Part shown: piece after piece, positions 20,223-30,448 of the stretch | Position numbering within the stretch: position 1 is the first letter of the stretch | Layout: every line of letters begins with the position of its first letter | NCBI GenBank assembly: GCA_902518985.1 | Contig: CABYIF010000008.1 | Coordinates: 1-47,506, forward strand | Source of the DNA: an uncultured Alphaproteobacteria bacterium | Lineage (GTDB): Bacteria > Pseudomonadota > Alphaproteobacteria > HIMB59 > GCA-002718135 | Direction: 5' to 3' | Length of the DNA: 47,506 nucleotides | Translations under genes and position numbers: made by a program | Notes under the pieces: model-generated | What the model was told of the DNA's origin: nothing | Seen by the model: the letters and a program-made list of their open reading frames with translations, nothing else | Database searches by the model: none

Positions 20223-21521
20223 ATGAAAGAACTTAATATTTGTATTGCAGGATTAGGAAATGTGGGATCCTCTTTAATCGAGTCTATAGAAAAAAATAAT
20301 GATTATATTAATAGAAAAAGCTCTAATCAAATAAACATAATTGGTATTTCTGCTAAGTCAAAAAAAAAGAAAAGAAATATAGAGATTAGTAAATACAATT
20401 GGTTTGACAATCCAGTGGATATGACTTTGTTAGAAAATTGTGATGTTATTGTTGAATTGATTGGAAATGAAAAAGGTATAAGTTACGAACTTATTGAGTC
20501 AGCTCTTAAAAATAATAAGCATGTAGTTACTGGCAATAAGGCATTAATTGCAAATCACGGAAATTATCTTTTTAATTTAGCTGAGTATAATTCATTAGCT
20601 TTATCTTTTGAAGCTGCAGTTGCTGGAGGCATACCTATTATTAAAACAATAAAAAATAATATTTCATTTAATAAAATTAAAAAAATATCTGGAATATTAA
20701 ATGGAACTACAAATTATATATTAACTAAAATGGAAGAAGATAATTTATCTTTTGAAGATGTGTTGCAAATTGCAAAGGATAAAGGATTTACTTCTGATCA
20801 TGAAGCAGATTTAGATATAGAAGGATTTGATGCAGCACATAAGTTAACTATTTTATCCACCTTATGTTTTGGTTCAGACTTAAATTTTAAACAAAATTAT
20901 ATAGACGGTATTTCTAACATTAAAATTGAAGATATTAGTTTTGCAAAAAATATTGGATATAAAATAAAGTTAGTTTCTGAGTCAAGTATAATTAATGGTG
21001 AAATATATAATTTTACATCACCAAAATTAGTGAGTTTTAATAATCCTTTAGCTAATGTTGGAGATGCATTAAATGCAATAAATCTAGAAACAGATCATTT
21101 AGATAATCTTTTTCTTGAAGGTCAAGGAGCAGGGGGCAAGCCTACAACTAGTTCAGTTTTATCAGATTTATATGAGATCTCTCAAAATAATAATTTTAAT
21201 AATTTAGGTTTTAAAACTAAAGATTTAATAAAATATAAGAAATTTAATTTAGAAAATATAATAAATAGCTATTACTTAAGAATCATGACTGATGATAGAT
21301 CTGGAGTTTTATCTTCAATTACAAATCATTTTACAGATTCTGGTATATCTGTTGAAAAGATTTTGCAATTACCTGATAATAGTAATTTAAATGCACCAAT
21401 TCCTATTATTATTACAACACACAAAATTCAAAGAGAAATACTTAATAATGTAATAAATAAAATTGAAAAATTAAGTTTTGTAAAAGAAAAAATTACAGTC
21501 TTACCAATTCATGATAATTAA
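20223..21521 (+). CDS. hom: Homoserine dehydrogenase (with C-terminal ACT domain)
   Basis: CIAGLGNVGSSLI, VTGNKALIANHG, FEAAVAGGIPIIKTI, SGILNGTTNYILTKM, DLDIEGFDAAHKLTIL; ACT-like YYLRIMTDDRSGVLSSI. Confidence 0.95.
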   Translation: MKELNICIAGLGNVGSSLIESIEKNNDYINRKSSNQINIIGISAKSKKKKRNIEISKYNWFDNPVDMTLLENCDVIVELIGNEKGISYELIESALKNNKHVVTGNKALIANHGNYLFNLAEYNSLALSFEAAVAGGIPIIKTIKNNISFNKIKKISGILNGTTNYILTKMEEDNLSFEDVLQIAKDKGFTSDHEADLDIEGFDAAHKLTILSTLCFGSDLNFKQNYIDGISNIKIEDISFAKNIGYKIKLVSESSIINGEIYNFTSPKLVSFNNPLANVGDALNAINLETDHLDNLFLEGQGAGGKPTTSSVLSDLYEISQNNNFNNLGFKTKDLIKYKKFNLENIINSYYLRIMTDDRSGVLSSITNHFTDSGISVEKILQLPDNSNLNAPIPIIITTHKIQREILNNVINKIEKLSFVKEKITVLPIHDN

Positions 21522-21526
21522 GTTTA

Positions 21527-23275
21527 GTGCTATTGAATAAATCATTAACAAATAAAATTTGGCAAGAAAAACAAATCGATAATAATATTGTTGAAAAACT
21601 CTCTCAAAAGAAATCAATTTCTCAAATTTTTGCAAAATTATTATTATCAAGAGGTATAGACGAGGAAAACATAGATGAATTTTTAAACCCAGATATCACT
21701 GCTCAAATACCGAACCCCTTTGTTTTAAAAGATATGAAAAAAGGTGTTGATAGATGTTTAATTGCGTTAAAAAACAAAGAGAAGATTGGCATAATAGCAG
21801 ATTATGATGTAGATGGGTCTACTTCTGCTTCAATTTTATTTAAGTTTTTAAATAATTATACATCAAACATCGTTTACAAAATACCTAACAGGTTATCTGA
21901 GGGTTATGGTCCAAATCTTAGATTAATGGAGGAGATGAAACAAGAAAAAGTTAAATTACTCTTTACACTCGATTGTGGAACATCAGCTTTTAATACTATA
22001 GATCATGAAGATTACAAAAACTTAGAAGTCATAGTTATTGATCATCATTTAAGTGAATATAAATTACCAAAAGTACATTCTGTTATAAATCCTAATAGAT
22101 ATGATGAAGATAATAATAATTACAAAGATTTTGCAGCAGTTGGTGTTACTTTTTTATTTTTAATGGCGCTAAGAAAAGAAATTAGAAATCTAAAATTATA
22201 TCCTAATGTAAAAGAGCCTAATTTACTATCTTACTTAGATTTAGTAGCAGTTGGAACAATATGCGATATTGTTAACATTAAAAACTATAACAGATCTCTT
22301 GTTAAAAAAGGATTAGAGCTTGTAATTAAAAGACATAATAAGAGTATTGCAAGTATTATTGATAATTCAAATATTACTTACACTCCATCTTCAAGAGATA
22401 TCGGTTATATTGTAGGGCCTCAAATAAATGCTGCAAGTAGAATTGATGACTCATCTTTAGCATCAAAATTATTAATTAGTAATGATATAAATGAAATAGG
22501 TACTGTTTCTAAAAAATTATTTTTAATTAATGAAAAAAGAAAATTAATTGAAAATAAAGTTTTTCATGAAGCATTAGATCAAATTGAAAAACAAAAAAAT
22601 AATAAATTTTTTATATTGTATAAAAATAGTTGGCATCATGGGGTTTTAGGAATAGTTGCTAGTAAAATTGTATCAATTTATAATAAGCCTACGTTTGTCA
22701 TATCTTTTAACAACAATAAAGGAGTAGGATCAGGGAGATCTATAGACCAAGTTGATATAGGAAGTATAGTTCTTGAATTAAAAAATAATAATTTGATAGA
22801 GGAAGGAGGTGGTCACAAAATGGCTGTAGGTATAAAATTAAATATTAATAAAGTAGACAGTTTAAAAAAATATTTAAATAATAAATTTGCTATTTATAAT
22901 AATAGTATATTTGAAAAAATTTTAAGTTATGATCTTCAATTATCTGTTAATCAAATTAATTCCGAACTTCTTAATATTATAGAACAAATGGAACCATACG
23001 GCAAAGGAAATGAAGAGCCTCAATTTTTGATAAAAGATATTATGGTTGAAAAAATAAAAGTACTAAAAAATAAACATATTTTAATTTTCTTTAAAAATGA
23101 TTTAGGTTCAAATTTAAGAGGAATATCCTTTAACTGCATTGATACTCAGTTAGGTGACTATATTTCTAAACATAATTTATATAAATTTGATTTTTTATGC
23201 TCAATAAAAAGGGATAATTTTTCAAATAATGATTTACCACAAATACAAATCATTGATGCAAAAGTTATCAATTAA
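21527..23275 (+). CDS. recJ: Single-stranded-DNA-specific exonuclease RecJ (GTG start)
   Basis: IIADYDVDGSTSASILFKFL, LFTLDCGTSAF, VIVIDHHLSEYKLP, VGPQINAASRIDD, SWHHGVLGIVASKI, GGGHKMAVGIKL. Confidence 0.95.
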   Translation: MLLNKSLTNKIWQEKQIDNNIVEKLSQKKSISQIFAKLLLSRGIDEENIDEFLNPDITAQIPNPFVLKDMKKGVDRCLIALKNKEKIGIIADYDVDGSTSASILFKFLNNYTSNIVYKIPNRLSEGYGPNLRLMEEMKQEKVKLLFTLDCGTSAFNTIDHEDYKNLEVIVIDHHLSEYKLPKVHSVINPNRYDEDNNNYKDFAAVGVTFLFLMALRKEIRNLKLYPNVKEPNLLSYLDLVAVGTICDIVNIKNYNRSLVKKGLELVIKRHNKSIASIIDNSNITYTPSSRDIGYIVGPQINAASRIDDSSLASKLLISNDINEIGTVSKKLFLINEKRKLIENKVFHEALDQIEKQKNNKFFILYKNSWHHGVLGIVASKIVSIYNKPTFVISFNNNKGVGSGRSIDQVDIGSIVLELKNNNLIEEGGGHKMAVGIKLNINKVDSLKKYLNNKFAIYNNSIFEKILSYDLQLSVNQINSELLNIIEQMEPYGKGNEEPQFLIKDIMVEKIKVLKNKHILIFFKNDLGSNLRGISFNCIDTQLGDYISKHNLYKFDFLCSIKRDNFSNNDLPQIQIIDAKVIN

Positions 23276-23319
23276 ATAATTTGAAAAAATATATTATATC
23301 CACTATATAGCTTATTTTA

Positions 23320-23394
23320 GACCCCTTCGTCTATCGGTTAGGACATCAGGTTTTCATCCTGAAAAGAGGAGTTCGATTCTCCTAGGGGTCGCCA
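23320..23394 (+). tRNA. tRNA-Glu (UUC)
   Basis: GACCCCT/AGGGGTC acceptor stem, CAGG-TTTTCAT-CCTG anticodon arm with TTC, GGAG-TTCGATT-CTCC T arm, encoded CCA. Confidence 0.97.
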
Positions 23395-23397
23395 TAA

Positions 23398-24384
23398 TTA
23401 TGGCTTCAATATTATTGAGCCTACAGATTTTCTTGATTGTATTAATTCATGCGCTTCTGATGCATCTGATAATTTAAATTTTTTATAAATATTAGGAGTT
23501 ATATCTTTATTTTTAATTTTCTCAAAAAGTCGATTACTAGATAAATTTAATTCTTCTCTGTTTCTTATGTAATGCATTAATGTTGGTCTAGTAAAATAGA
23601 GACTTTTTGGATTAAAAGTACTATGTAAATCTACACTATCAATCATACCAGATGACTGCCCAAAAGAGACCATTAAACCTCTGTGGTTTAAACATTTTAA
23701 AGAAATCTCGAAAGTATCTTTGCCAACTCCATCATAAACAACATTAACGCATTTCTTTTTAGTTATTTTTAAAACTTCTTCATATACATCTGAATTTTTG
23801 TAATTAATTATATATTCACATCCATTTTTTTTGGCTAAATCTGATTTATCTTCGGTACTAACTGTTCCAATCATTTTGGCACCATTAGATTTTGCCCACT
23901 GGGATGCTATTAAGCCAACGCCTCCTGCTGCTGCATGAAATAAAAATATTTCATTTTTTTTTATTTTATACAACCTTTCAAATAAATATTCTACGGTCAT
24001 GCCCTGCAATAAAATAGAAGCTGCCTCATCGTTAGAAATAAAATCAGGTAATTTAATTACTTTATCAGCTTCAAAATCTCTGATTTCACAATATGCTCCT
24101 AGAGGTGGACTAAATGAATATGCAACTCTATCGCCAATTTTTAAATCATTTACACTATTACCAATTTCTATTATCTCACCTGCAGCTTCTAATCCTAAAC
24201 AAAATGGTAAATCAACAGCTAATGGATAGATTCCTGATCTATGATATGTGTCAATATAATTTAATCCAATAGATGTTTGCTTAATTCTTACTTGATTATC
24301 CGGAACATTATCTGAAATATTATAACTTTGATATTTTAAAACTTCTGGACCACCAAGTTGTGAAACTACTATTCTGTTAGGCAT
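23398..24384 (-). CDS. qor: NADPH:quinone oxidoreductase (MDR family)
   Basis: QTSIGLNYIDTYHRSGIYPL, LGLEAAGEIIEIGNSVNDLKIGDRVAY, HAAAGGVGLIASQWAK. Confidence 0.92.
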   Translation of the reverse strand: MPNRIVVSQLGGPEVLKYQSYNISDNVPDNQVRIKQTSIGLNYIDTYHRSGIYPLAVDLPFCLGLEAAGEIIEIGNSVNDLKIGDRVAYSFSPPLGAYCEIRDFEADKVIKLPDFISNDEAASILLQGMTVEYLFERLYKIKKNEIFLFHAAAGGVGLIASQWAKSNGAKMIGTVSTEDKSDLAKKNGCEYIINYKNSDVYEEVLKITKKKCVNVVYDGVGKDTFEISLKCLNHRGLMVSFGQSSGMIDSVDLHSTFNPKSLYFTRPTLMHYIRNREELNLSSNRLFEKIKNKDITPNIYKKFKLSDASEAHELIQSRKSVGSIILKP

Positions 24385-26320
24385 TTTTTTTTAAATTATT
24401 ATATATCTTTTGGAATTCAATTAAGCAATCTGGATTAACTAAAGTATCTAAATTTGATACATTTTCACCATTTATTAAATTTTTTATTAATATTTCTACA
24501 ATTTTACCACTTCTAGTTTTTGGAATTTCTTTGACTGAATATATTTTTGCTGGAACATGCTTAGGAGATAACTCTTTTTTAATTTTACTGATTATTTCAT
24601 TTTTAATAGAATTATTAAATTTTATTTGATTATGGGTAACAACAAATAAGATTATTTCTGTTCCATTTAAATTATTACGCTCAACAGCTATGCCTTCGGA
24701 AATATTTTTTAAATTTTCAATTACTCTGTATATTTCGGCAGTTCCAATTCGAACACCACCAGCATTAAGAGTCGCGTCTGATCTTCCTAAAATTACATAA
24801 CCATTGTTTAGAGTTTTAATGCAATAGTCACCATGACACCATATATTAGGAAATTTTAAAAAATATGAACTTTTATATTTTTTAAAATTAACATCATTCC
24901 AGAAATAAAGGGGCTTAGAAGGAAATGAAGATTTACATACTAACTCTCCTTTTTTATTGATTAAGCTTTTGCCACTTTCATCATATATATCTACATCCAT
25001 TCCTAAACCAGCACATTGTATTTCTCCACTAAAAACAGGAGATGATGGGTTGCCTAGTACAAAACAAGACACAATATCCGTTCCTCCACTAATAGAAGCT
25101 AGTTGTATATTTTTTTTGATTGAATTGTATACATATTCAAAAGTTTCTTTCACTAGAGGAGAACCAGTTGAAGCTAAAATTTCAAGTTTGCTAAGTTCAA
25201 ATAATTTATTTATTTTTATTTTATAATTTTTAAGAGTATCTAAATATTTTGCACCAATGCCAAAAAACTTAATTTTTTCTTTTTCAGCTATTTCAAAAAG
25301 ATATTCTTTATTTGGAATAAATGGAGATCCTTCATAAAGAATTATTTTAGCTTTAGATGCCAATGATGACACAAGCCAATTCCACATCATCCATCCACAA
25401 GTTGTGAAATAAAAAACTTTATCATTTGCATTTATATTACAATGGATTTTATGCTCTTTTTTATGTTGAATTAATGAGCCCCCGGCTCCATGAACTATAC
25501 ATTTGGGTATACCTGTTGTTCCACTTGAATATAGAATATAAAGAGGATGATCAAAAGAATATTTTTTGAATTTATTATATAAAAATTTTGATCTTAAAAT
25601 CTCTTTCCAATCAGTATACAAAAAGTCAGTTTCTATATCGGATATTTTTTTCTCATAAGGTATAATAATTACATTTTTAATACTTGGAATATTATTTAAA
25701 ATATCTGGTATTATTGATGTAGTTATTATTTTTTTTTGGTTATAGTAATAATAATCTGTAACAATTAATATTTTTGGTTCTATTTGTTTAAAACGGTCTA
25801 TTATAGCTTGTTTTCCAAAATCAGGAGAGCAAGATGACCATATAGCTCCTATTTGTGCGGTAGCTAAAAATGATATTACAGTTTCCGCAAAATTTGGAAG
25901 AATAGCAGCTACTCTATCACCCTCAAATATTTTTTTTGATTTAAAAAAATATGAAACTTTAAAAACATTTTCTCTTAATTTTTTCCATGAGTATACGTAT
26001 CTTTTCTTATTTTCTGTGTACGAAATTATTGCTATACTATTATCATTCCTTGTTAAGCAGTTTTCAGTGTAATTTAATTTTGATTTTAAAAAAAATTTTG
26101 TTTTAATAAAATCATCATCATGCTCATATATTTTTCCTTTTTTGCTGCCTATTATATTTGTAAATTTCCATATTTCATTCCAAAAGTCTTTTTTATTTTT
26201 AACACTCCATCTGTGTAAATCTTCGTACGAATTTATATTTAATTTTTTATCCAAAGAATTAACAAACTTCTCTAAATTGTTTTTTAAGTTTTTTGGGGAC
26301 CACAACTTCAAGTTGTGCAT
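24377..26320 (-). CDS. aacS: Acetoacetyl-CoA synthetase
   Basis: ILYSSGTTGIPKCIVHGAGGSLIQHKKEHKIHCNINANDKVFYFTTCGWMMWNWLVSSLA, GRSDATLNAGGVRIGTAEIYRVIE, PKTRSGKIVEILIK. Confidence 0.95.
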   Translation of the reverse strand: MHNLKLWSPKNLKNNLEKFVNSLDKKLNINSYEDLHRWSVKNKKDFWNEIWKFTNIIGSKKGKIYEHDDDFIKTKFFLKSKLNYTENCLTRNDNSIAIISYTENKKRYVYSWKKLRENVFKVSYFFKSKKIFEGDRVAAILPNFAETVISFLATAQIGAIWSSCSPDFGKQAIIDRFKQIEPKILIVTDYYYYNQKKIITTSIIPDILNNIPSIKNVIIIPYEKKISDIETDFLYTDWKEILRSKFLYNKFKKYSFDHPLYILYSSGTTGIPKCIVHGAGGSLIQHKKEHKIHCNINANDKVFYFTTCGWMMWNWLVSSLASKAKIILYEGSPFIPNKEYLFEIAEKEKIKFFGIGAKYLDTLKNYKIKINKLFELSKLEILASTGSPLVKETFEYVYNSIKKNIQLASISGGTDIVSCFVLGNPSSPVFSGEIQCAGLGMDVDIYDESGKSLINKKGELVCKSSFPSKPLYFWNDVNFKKYKSSYFLKFPNIWCHGDYCIKTLNNGYVILGRSDATLNAGGVRIGTAEIYRVIENLKNISEGIAVERNNLNGTEIILFVVTHNQIKFNNSIKNEIISKIKKELSPKHVPAKIYSVKEIPKTRSGKIVEILIKNLINGENVSNLDTLVNPDCLIEFQKIYNNLKKNA

Positions 26321-26326
26321 TATAAT

Positions 26327-26779
26327 TTATTTCTTTTTATTATCTTTGAGTGATCGTATTCTAACAATTACGTCAATATTATGTAATGTCAAACATGCAG
26401 GTATTGAGGGAATATCCAAATTAATATTTTTTGTTGGAATATCATGAATTTTACCTTCATCTTCAATATAAAGATGATAGTGAGATTTATTATTTGTGCA
26501 ATAAAGTGATTTATTTTGATCTACAACAATCTCCCTAATTAAACCAAGGCTAGTAAACTGTTTTAGAGTATTATAAATTGTTGCCATTGATATTTTTCTA
26601 TTTTCTTTTTTGACCTCATCTAATAAATTTTCAGCAGTTACATGTCTGTCGCCTTTTTCGAACAGCATTTTTGCTAGAACACGTCTTTGTTTAGTTGGCC
26701 TTATCCCACTATCTTCAATTTTTCTTAAAGCTATGTTATAAGCACTAAATGGGTCAAATACATTGGTTTCCGAACTCAT
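26327..26779 (-). CDS. irr: Fur family regulator, Irr-like
   Basis: GIRPTKQRRVLAKMLFEKGDRHVTAENLLDEVKKENRKISMATIYNTLKQFTSLGLIREI; matches Irr rather than Fur/Zur in N-terminal sequence. Confidence 0.85.
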   Translation of the reverse strand: MSSETNVFDPFSAYNIALRKIEDSGIRPTKQRRVLAKMLFEKGDRHVTAENLLDEVKKENRKISMATIYNTLKQFTSLGLIREIVVDQNKSLYCTNNKSHYHLYIEDEGKIHDIPTKNINLDIPSIPACLTLHNIDVIVRIRSLKDNKKK

Positions 26780-26794
26780 AATAAATAATTATCT

Positions 26795-27592
26795 ATGAAA
26801 TACATATTTTCTGCAATTTTTCTATATTTTTTTTCAGGTTTAATCCTATTTTTATTTCAAAGACGAATACTTTTCAACAAATCTGGATATCCAGGTTCCC
26901 CAGAAGATTATGAATTAACTAACATAAGGGAAATATATATTCCAACTAAAGATAATGTTAGCCTTTTGTCATGGCTTAATTTAGGTAACCCAAAACTACC
27001 ATTATTAGTTTATTTTCATGGAAATTCCTTTCATATAGGCGATAGAGCTCATAGAATTAAGAAATATATCAATGAGGATTGGAATGTTTTAATAGTTTCA
27101 TGGAGAGGGTTTGGAGGCAATAAAGGCAATCCAACTGAAAAAAATCTTTATCTTGATGGTGAGGCAGTAATAAATTGGATTGATAAAAAAACGCAATTTA
27201 ACATCAAAGAAATTGTGATATATGGGGAATCGTTGGGATCTGGAGTCGCAGTTGAACTTGGAACCAGATATCAATTTTTATCTATAGTATTGGAGGCCCC
27301 TTTTACATCTATAGCGGATATAGCTAAAAATAGATATCGTATCTTTCCAACAAGTTTTTTAGTAAAAGATAAATTTGATAATTTTTCTAAGATAGATAAA
27401 ATTAAATCACCTTTATTAGTTATTAGTGGCAAAAAAGATGAAATTGTTCCACATAATCATAGTATTAAATTAATGGAAAAGGCTAAAGTTTTAAAAAAGA
27501 GTGTTTTTGTTGACGAAGCAATACATAATAATTTATATGATTTTGCCATTGAAAAAGAAGTAATAAAATTTAATTTAAAGTTATGGAAATAG
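26795..27592 (+). CDS. Alpha/beta hydrolase (membrane-anchored, YfhR/ABHD-like)
   Basis: N-terminal TM; LVYFHGNSFHIGDRAHRI, VIYGESLGSGVAVELG, LVISGKKDEIVPHNHS. Confidence 0.88.
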   Translation: MKYIFSAIFLYFFSGLILFLFQRRILFNKSGYPGSPEDYELTNIREIYIPTKDNVSLLSWLNLGNPKLPLLVYFHGNSFHIGDRAHRIKKYINEDWNVLIVSWRGFGGNKGNPTEKNLYLDGEAVINWIDKKTQFNIKEIVIYGESLGSGVAVELGTRYQFLSIVLEAPFTSIADIAKNRYRIFPTSFLVKDKFDNFSKIDKIKSPLLVISGKKDEIVPHNHSIKLMEKAKVLKKSVFVDEAIHNNLYDFAIEKEVIKFNLKLWK

Positions 27593-28884
27593 ATTTAACA
27601 CTATCATATGTAGGTATACTAAGCTTAATTGTATTCGTACTGGCATACGCTGTAGTTATGGCAGAGGAATTTAGTCATCTAAGAAAATCAAAACCTGTTA
27701 TTATATCAGCTGCTGTCATATGGGCGATTATTGCATATCATTTTGCTGGTGATAAAGATTACGGCCATGAGATAGAACATGCGCTTGAACATAATGTTTT
27801 AGAGTTTGCTGAACTCTTTTTATTCTTATTAGTTGCAATGACTTACATTAATGCTCTTGAAGAAAGAAAAGTTTTTGACAATGTTAGATATCAATTAACA
27901 TCAAGAGGATTTAGTTTCAGACAACTTTTTATATTTACTGGAATAATTACTTTTTTCCTTTCACCCATTGCCGATAATCTAACAACCGCACTTGTAATGT
28001 GCTCTGTAGTAATGGCATGCGGTAAAGGAAACTCAAAATTTATTTCAATTGGTTGTATAAATATAGTTGTAGCAGCAAATGCTGGTGGGGCTTTCAGCCC
28101 ATTTGGTGATATTACTACATTGATGGTATGGCAAGCCGGTATTGTAGAATTTTTTACTTTCTTTAAAATATTTTTCCCATCTGTAATAAATTATATAATT
28201 CCAGCAGCTGTAATGTATTTCTTTATACCTAATGAAAAACCAGCAGTAAGTTCAGAAAAAGTTATTATTAAAAGAGGTGGAAAATTTATAATTTTTTTAG
28301 GATTATTTACAATATTTAGTGCAGTTAATTTCCATAATATTCTTCACTTGCCGCCCATGTTAGGAATGATGTTTGGCCTAGGTCTTTTAGGTCTATTTTC
28401 TTTTTATTTAAAAATAACATACAATGCATCTGAAGAGGATGAAAAATTTGACTTTTTTAAAAAAGTATCAAGAGCTGAATGGGATACATTATTATTTTTC
28501 TTTGGAGTTATACTAAGTGTAGGTGGATTAGGATTTATAGGATACCTTACAGTAGTATCAGAATTTTTATATGTTGGCTTAGGCCCAACAATGGCAAATG
28601 CTATTGTTGGGGTATTGTCAGCTATTGTTGATAATATTCCAGTTATGTTTGCAGTTATTACAATGAGACCTGAAATGTCCATAGATCAGTGGTTATTAGT
28701 AACCCTGACTACTGGAGTTGGAGGAAGTTTATTATCAATTGGATCTGCTGCTGGTGTAGCTTTAATGGGACAAGCTAGAGGATACTATACTTTCTTTGGT
28801 CATCTTAAATGGACACCTGTTATTTTTGTAGGTTATGTAGCTAGTATTTATCTTCATGTTCTAATGGCTGACTTGCCTTGGTAA
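27583..28884 (+). CDS. nhaD: NhaD-type Na+/H+ antiporter
   Basis: FFLSPIADNLTTALVMCSVVMACG, VAANAGGAFSPFGDITTLMVWQAG, SAIVDNIPVMFAVI. Confidence 0.93.
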   Translation: MEIDLTLSYVGILSLIVFVLAYAVVMAEEFSHLRKSKPVIISAAVIWAIIAYHFAGDKDYGHEIEHALEHNVLEFAELFLFLLVAMTYINALEERKVFDNVRYQLTSRGFSFRQLFIFTGIITFFLSPIADNLTTALVMCSVVMACGKGNSKFISIGCINIVVAANAGGAFSPFGDITTLMVWQAGIVEFFTFFKIFFPSVINYIIPAAVMYFFIPNEKPAVSSEKVIIKRGGKFIIFLGLFTIFSAVNFHNILHLPPMLGMMFGLGLLGLFSFYLKITYNASEEDEKFDFFKKVSRAEWDTLLFFFGVILSVGGLGFIGYLTVVSEFLYVGLGPTMANAIVGVLSAIVDNIPVMFAVITMRPEMSIDQWLLVTLTTGVGGSLLSIGSAAGVALMGQARGYYTFFGHLKWTPVIFVGYVASIYLHVLMADLPW

Positions 28885-30443
28885 TTTAAATTATCAATAG
28901 CTAAAAAAATTATCATACTAAATATTAAAATAATACCGGCAACAAATGAAGCTTCATTAAATCTATAAACACTAATCAATTTATAGAGATATGAGGGTAA
29001 AGTATCAAAATCTTGATCTTTAAAAAATGAAATTATTGTAAAATCACCAAAAGTAATAACTGTTGAAAATGCAAAAACAAAAATTATGTTTTTTCTTATA
29101 AGTGGTAGTAAAATTATAAAATAATTTCTTATACTAATACGAAAAGTTTGTTGAAAACTTTGATAATTTAAAAATATATTTTTTAGATTATTAAAAAGTA
29201 TTAATATAGAAAAAGGTATTAAAAAAAGACAATTAATTAAAATTATAACTAAATATTTAAAAAAATGTAAATATCTTAATTCACCTAATATAATAAAGTA
29301 GCCAAGACTAAAAATAATTGGTGAAATTATTATCATTGATGAACTTATTAAAAAAATAGATTGTTGAAAAAATATATTTTTATAATTTATCACTAATATT
29401 GATGAAATTATAAAACCAACTATACTGACAATTACTGCCGTAGTTATTGAAATTATTAATGAATTAAAAAAAGATTCTAAAAATTTTGCATTAATTAATG
29501 TTGAATAATATCCATTATGAATAAAATTATATACTACACAAAGGATTGGTGAAAAGAAAAAGATTGAAAAAAATATAATTAGTAAAAAATCTATAGTTTT
29601 AATGAATTTATATTCTTTATGAGGATGGATAAAATTAATTTGATCTACATCAAAAAAATTTGAACCTTTTAATTTGTAAAAACCAATAAATAAGAAAAAT
29701 AAACAAATAAATATTTGTAAAAAACTGAGTAAAATTGCCTTATTAAAATTTAGTTCAAAAAGTGCATATTGATAAATTGCCACCTCAATTGTTGAGTACA
29801 TAGGGCCCCCACCTAAAGCCATAACGATTGCAAAACTTAAAAAGCAGAGTGAAAATATTATTGAGAAAACGCTTAAAAAATTTTGTTTAATATATGGTAA
29901 TTCCAATCTAATAAGATTTCCTAAAAATTTAATATTTAGAGATCCAGATATTTCATAATATTTTGATGGAATGCTATTTAATGATTGGATAAATAATCGG
30001 GTTGCAAATGGTGTATTTAGAAGTGTATGGGCTATTAAAATTGCTTTTATCCCAAAAATTGTCTCAATGGATAAGTATTTGTACAAATTAAAATATGAAT
30101 TATAAAATCCGTTATTTCCGTAGAGCTTAATAACTGCATAAACTATTAAGATTGTTGGAATTACAAAACAAAATCCACAAAGAGAAATAATAAATTTAAT
30201 TATTTTTAAATCCTTATGCCTATTTAATGCTAATGCGAATGGAATAGCTAAAAAACAACTTAATATTGCAGAAACAAAAGCTTGATAAACTGAAAAATAA
30301 ATTAATCGATGCGTATAAGAATTTTGAAAAAAATCAAAAAATAAATTCAAATCATAATTAACTTTTGAAAAAATACCTATGAAAGGTAATAAGATTATTA
30401 ATCCAAAGAAAAATAATACTGAAAAGTTAGATTTGTAATACAA
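28854..30443 (-). CDS. thiP: Thiamine ABC transporter permease ThiP-like
   Basis: Large 2-domain permease, directly after thiB and the TPP riboswitch; ALIAHTLLNTPFATRLFIQSLNSIPSKYYEISGSL, VITFGDFTIISFFKDQDFDTLPSYLY. Confidence 0.88.
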   Translation of the reverse strand: MYYKSNFSVLFFFGLIILLPFIGIFSKVNYDLNLFFDFFQNSYTHRLIYFSVYQAFVSAILSCFLAIPFALALNRHKDLKIIKFIISLCGFCFVIPTILIVYAVIKLYGNNGFYNSYFNLYKYLSIETIFGIKAILIAHTLLNTPFATRLFIQSLNSIPSKYYEISGSLNIKFLGNLIRLELPYIKQNFLSVFSIIFSLCFLSFAIVMALGGGPMYSTIEVAIYQYALFELNFNKAILLSFLQIFICLFFLFIGFYKLKGSNFFDVDQINFIHPHKEYKFIKTIDFLLIIFFSIFFFSPILCVVYNFIHNGYYSTLINAKFLESFFNSLIISITTAVIVSIVGFIISSILVINYKNIFFQQSIFLISSSMIIISPIIFSLGYFIILGELRYLHFFKYLVIILINCLFLIPFSILILFNNLKNIFLNYQSFQQTFRISIRNYFIILLPLIRKNIIFVFAFSTVITFGDFTIISFFKDQDFDTLPSYLYKLISVYRFNEASFVAGIILIFSMIIFLAIDNLNYQGKSAIRT

Positions 30444-30448
30444 CTTAT

